From: Allomesorhizobium sp043769475
GTDB lineage: Bacteria > Pseudomonadota > Alphaproteobacteria > Rhizobiales > Rhizobiaceae
Direction: 5' to 3'
DNA: 64,000 nucleotides
Assembly: GCF_043769475.1 (NCBI RefSeq)
Contig: NZ_CP171729.1
Coordinates: 3,286,001-3,350,000 of the forward strand
Shown here: one piece after another, positions 62,402 to 64,000 of the stretch
Layout of the letters: each line of letters opens with the position of its first letter
Numbering within the stretch: the stretch's first letter is position 1
The notes under the pieces: generated by a model
What the model saw: only the letters and a program-made list of their open reading frames with translations
Told to the model about the DNA's origin: nothing
Databases searched by the model: none
Program-made: the position numbers and the translations under genes

Positions 62402-62621
62402 GAGTGCGATCGTGTGTTTTTCGATCATTAACCGAAATTTAAGCAGACAAGGCCTTCTATCTCTAGAGACAGTTGGTTGGCAGGTTTGGGTTGATTTGCG
62501 GAAAAGGCAAAGAAAAACACAAACTTATAGCTGTCAAAAGAGTTTTTAAAGACTCCTAGAACAGTTCATGAGCGGCTGCCCGCATACTGAAATCCCACGA
62601 GAACGGTCGAGTCGTGAGAAA
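62402..62621. other. AT-rich gap in the accessory region
   Basis: 220 bases with clearly higher AT content than the rest of the window, probably the promoter region of the small-protein/winged-helix pair. I see no gene; a weak TTGCGG..TATAGC arrangement exists on the plus strand but is unsupported. Confidence 0.4.
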
Positions 62622-63095
62622 TCATTGGATTCGCATGGGCAGCGATAAACATTCTTGATTTAGTAGCGCATCGAGGGTTTCGAAAGCGAATAACCCTCCG
62701 ATCGGGTTAACCAAATAGAAGGGTCCCGTTTCTTTTTTTGCGGCAAGCGATATGCGATTCTTGCATCCATCCGCCCACTGCACGGTGTATTGCTTATTAC
62801 TAGCGTTGTGCGAACCAATTCCGATTACCAAGACCATATCGAACGCAAGGCGGCGATAGAACACGGCGAAATTTCGACGCGGCTGGGTTCGATGCATGCA
62901 GGTAAGCCGTCGAGCTGCTTCGCCTGACCCTACCTTCACGTTTTGGATTCGATCGTCCTGATCCGGTCCAGATTGCGCAATCGACTTGATCCACATCCAG
63001 TCCGCCCTTTCAAAACGTGGCGGCTGCCATATGGGAGGCACTACGACCTCGCTGTTATACTTCTGGGCAAGGGATTCCAAGGTATGAACCGCCAT
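62622..63095 (-). CDS. Uncharacterised protein of the accessory region
   Basis: 157 residues from the ATG at 63095, preceded by AAGGAG; the upstream extension lacks such a site. Content: MAVHTLESLAQKYNSEVVVP, then PRFERADWMWIKSIAQSG, a central FAVFYRRLAFDMVLVIGIGS and the ending IGGLFAFETLDALLNQECL. No signal peptide; one moderately hydrophobic segment. I do not recognise it. Base composition is like its neighbours in the patch (61.5-63.2 kb), suggesting joint acquisition. Confidence 0.6.
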   Translation of the reverse strand: MAVHTLESLAQKYNSEVVVPPIWQPPRFERADWMWIKSIAQSGPDQDDRIQNVKVGSGEAARRLTCMHRTQPRRNFAVFYRRLAFDMVLVIGIGSHNASNKQYTVQWADGCKNRISLAAKKETGPFYLVNPIGGLFAFETLDALLNQECLSLPMRIQ

Positions 63096-63284
63096 TCCAA
63101 CTCCTTCGACCGTAATTGAATTTCTAAGTATCCAAGGCTCGACTCCGGTCAAATATAAAAGGTCGAGACTTCAATACAGTCAACGAATTTTCGGCGTAAA
63201 CTTACAGAACAAAAGATTGTATTTTGTCAATTTCCAAATATTCAATAGCTGTTAGTGGACGTTCGGAACGTCGATACTTGTCAT

Positions 63285-63458
63285 TCAGTTTGTTCCGGAA
63301 AACTCCGCCACCCTCTCCACCGCCGCATCGAGATTGCCGCCCGCAGTCGCCCCGGCGCCTTTTCGCGGCTTGAAGTCGTGGTCGCCGTCTGCCGGCCAGA
63401 ACAGCAAGATCGCATTCGAGTCGACGGCTGCCCTCGCCTGCTCGGCAAGCAGGTTCAG
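63285..63458 (-). pseudogene. Remnant of an alpha/beta-hydrolase (COG3571-like) gene
   Basis: One frame without a start codon encodes about 57 residues before a TGA at 63285-63287: AILLFWPADGDHDFKPRKGA, then GGNLDAAVERVAEFSGTN. The GDHDFKPRK block with the following helix is the C-terminal end of small COG3571/TEX30-like hydrolases, carrying their catalytic His. The 5' part is missing: an in-frame TAA lies just upstream, next to the amidohydrolase stop. Probably left by a deletion or by insertion of the accessory patch. Confidence 0.65.
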
Positions 63459-63465
63459 TTATTCC

Positions 63466-64000
63466 TCACTCGGCCAGCGTGTTCTTGTAGATGCGGCCGT
63501 CCTTCATGATGATCTTGAAATTGTTGGCGGGATCGGCCACGAGGTCGATGTTTTCCAGCGGATTGCCTTCGACGAGCAACAGGTCCGCTAGCGCGCCTTG
63601 CTCGACTACACCGAGCTTTCCGGGATAGGGGTTGCGTTTGCCGGACAGAGCCAGCAGTTCGGCATTGGTCCCGGTCGCCATGGCGAGCGCTTCGGCAGGC
63701 GTGTACCAACGGGCAAGCGAGGCGAGAATAGCCCCCTGCTGTGCCGCCATCGCGCGGGAGAACAGGACATCGGTGCCCCAGGCCGTCTTGATCTTGTACT
63801 TCTTCGCGAGTTTGTAAGTCCTATCGATGCCTGGCCACACCTCATCCGCCTTGGCCCGCTCGACCGAACCCTCCCGGAGGCTTGTCCTCATCAATTCATG
63901 AAGCGGCTGCAAGCTAAGCCAAATGTCCTTTTCCGCGATCAGCTTGGCGTCCGCCTCGCTCATGAGGAGGCCGTGCTCGATGCACTTCACTCCGGCCGCG
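63466..64000 (-). CDS. Amidohydrolase family protein (C-terminal part only)
   Basis: 178 codons to a TGA at 63466-63468; the gene continues beyond the window. Visible parts: KCIEHGLLMSEADAKLIAEK with a metal-binding His (IEHG), KTAWGTDVLFSRAMA with the catalytic Asp (GTD), and the C-terminal GKLGVVEQGALADLLLVEGNPLENIDLVADP, the hallmark end of imidazolonepropionase/prolidase-like amidohydrolases that often act on peptides or cyclic amides. Substrate not predictable. Confidence 0.9.
   Translation of the reverse strand, partial: AAGVKCIEHGLLMSEADAKLIAEKDIWLSLQPLHELMRTSLREGSVERAKADEVWPGIDRTYKLAKKYKIKTAWGTDVLFSRAMAAQQGAILASLARWYTPAEALAMATGTNAELLALSGKRNPYPGKLGVVEQGALADLLLVEGNPLENIDLVADPANNFKIIMKDGRIYKNTLAE

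Overview
The window is a GC-rich chromosomal stretch from an alphaproteobacterium of the order Hyphomicrobiales (Rhizobiales), most likely a Mesorhizobium/Aminobacter-like member of the Phyllobacteriaceae. This rests on recognised families only: a BA14K surface protein, DUF1285 and DUF6665 proteins, a second-type ClpS, a fbc/pet bc1 operon, tandem CspA-like genes, and many dispersed intergenic palindromes typical of this order. I see no tRNA, rRNA, CRISPR array or intact insertion sequence.

Layout. 1-7.3 kb: the 3' end of a probable uvrB carrying an in-frame palindromic repeat, a calcium-binding RTX protein, a small island of two poorly known genes (DUF2806 plus partner) flanked by two diverged copies of a ~130 bp repeat, a three-Kazal-domain lipoprotein, two cold-shock genes with a shared leader motif, and a BA14K protein. 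7.4-15.7 kb: MBL hydrolase, a Gly-rich small protein, ilvE, then a regulatory set (MarR-type PetP, OmpR-type PetR, an EnvZ-like kinase) followed by a glycosyltransferase; on the other strand topoisomerase IB, a CsaA-like tRNA-binding protein and a YbjN protein. 16-26.5 kb: ubiK divergent from the overlapping chain lgt-midA-pgeF-M24 peptidase, then a lipoprotein, prs, a chromate operon chrB-chrA in which chrA is frameshifted, and a DEAD-box helicase. 27-35 kb: rplY-pth-vapBC-ychF-corA, a Stealth-type phosphotransferase, two MaoC hydratases, apt with a small membrane protein, and a MazF-type toxin-antitoxin pair. 35-45 kb: petABC (bc1 complex), an uncharacterised three-gene membrane cassette, a cupin, a DUF6665 protein and two tandem ABC exporters. 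45-52.5 kb: trmL, autoregulated soxR, hemF, an esterase, a DUF1059 protein, and an operon DUF1285-NUDIX-cca in which a G-run of seven merges the NUDIX and cca reading frames. 52.6-60 kb: a MoxR-DUF58-DUF4159-membrane protein operon followed by carbonic anhydrase. 60-64 kb: a long inverted repeat, two perfect DnaA boxes, clpS, an AT-richer accessory patch with a one-TM small protein overlapping a winged-helix protein, and a truncated hydrolase remnant beside a partial amidohydrolase.

Two themes deserve attention. First, four genes (DUF2806, chrA, the 38.3 kb orphan gene and the NUDIX gene) can each be restored by removing a single base, so they are either real young pseudogenes/fusions or insertion errors in the assembly. 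Second, repeats shape coding regions here: a palindrome is read through in uvrB, and repeat copies border the DUF2806 island and a gene remnant. The best candidates for undescribed biology are the 38.3-40.7 kb cassette, the DUF2806 pair and the 61.5-63.1 kb patch. I cannot assign functions to them from sequence alone.
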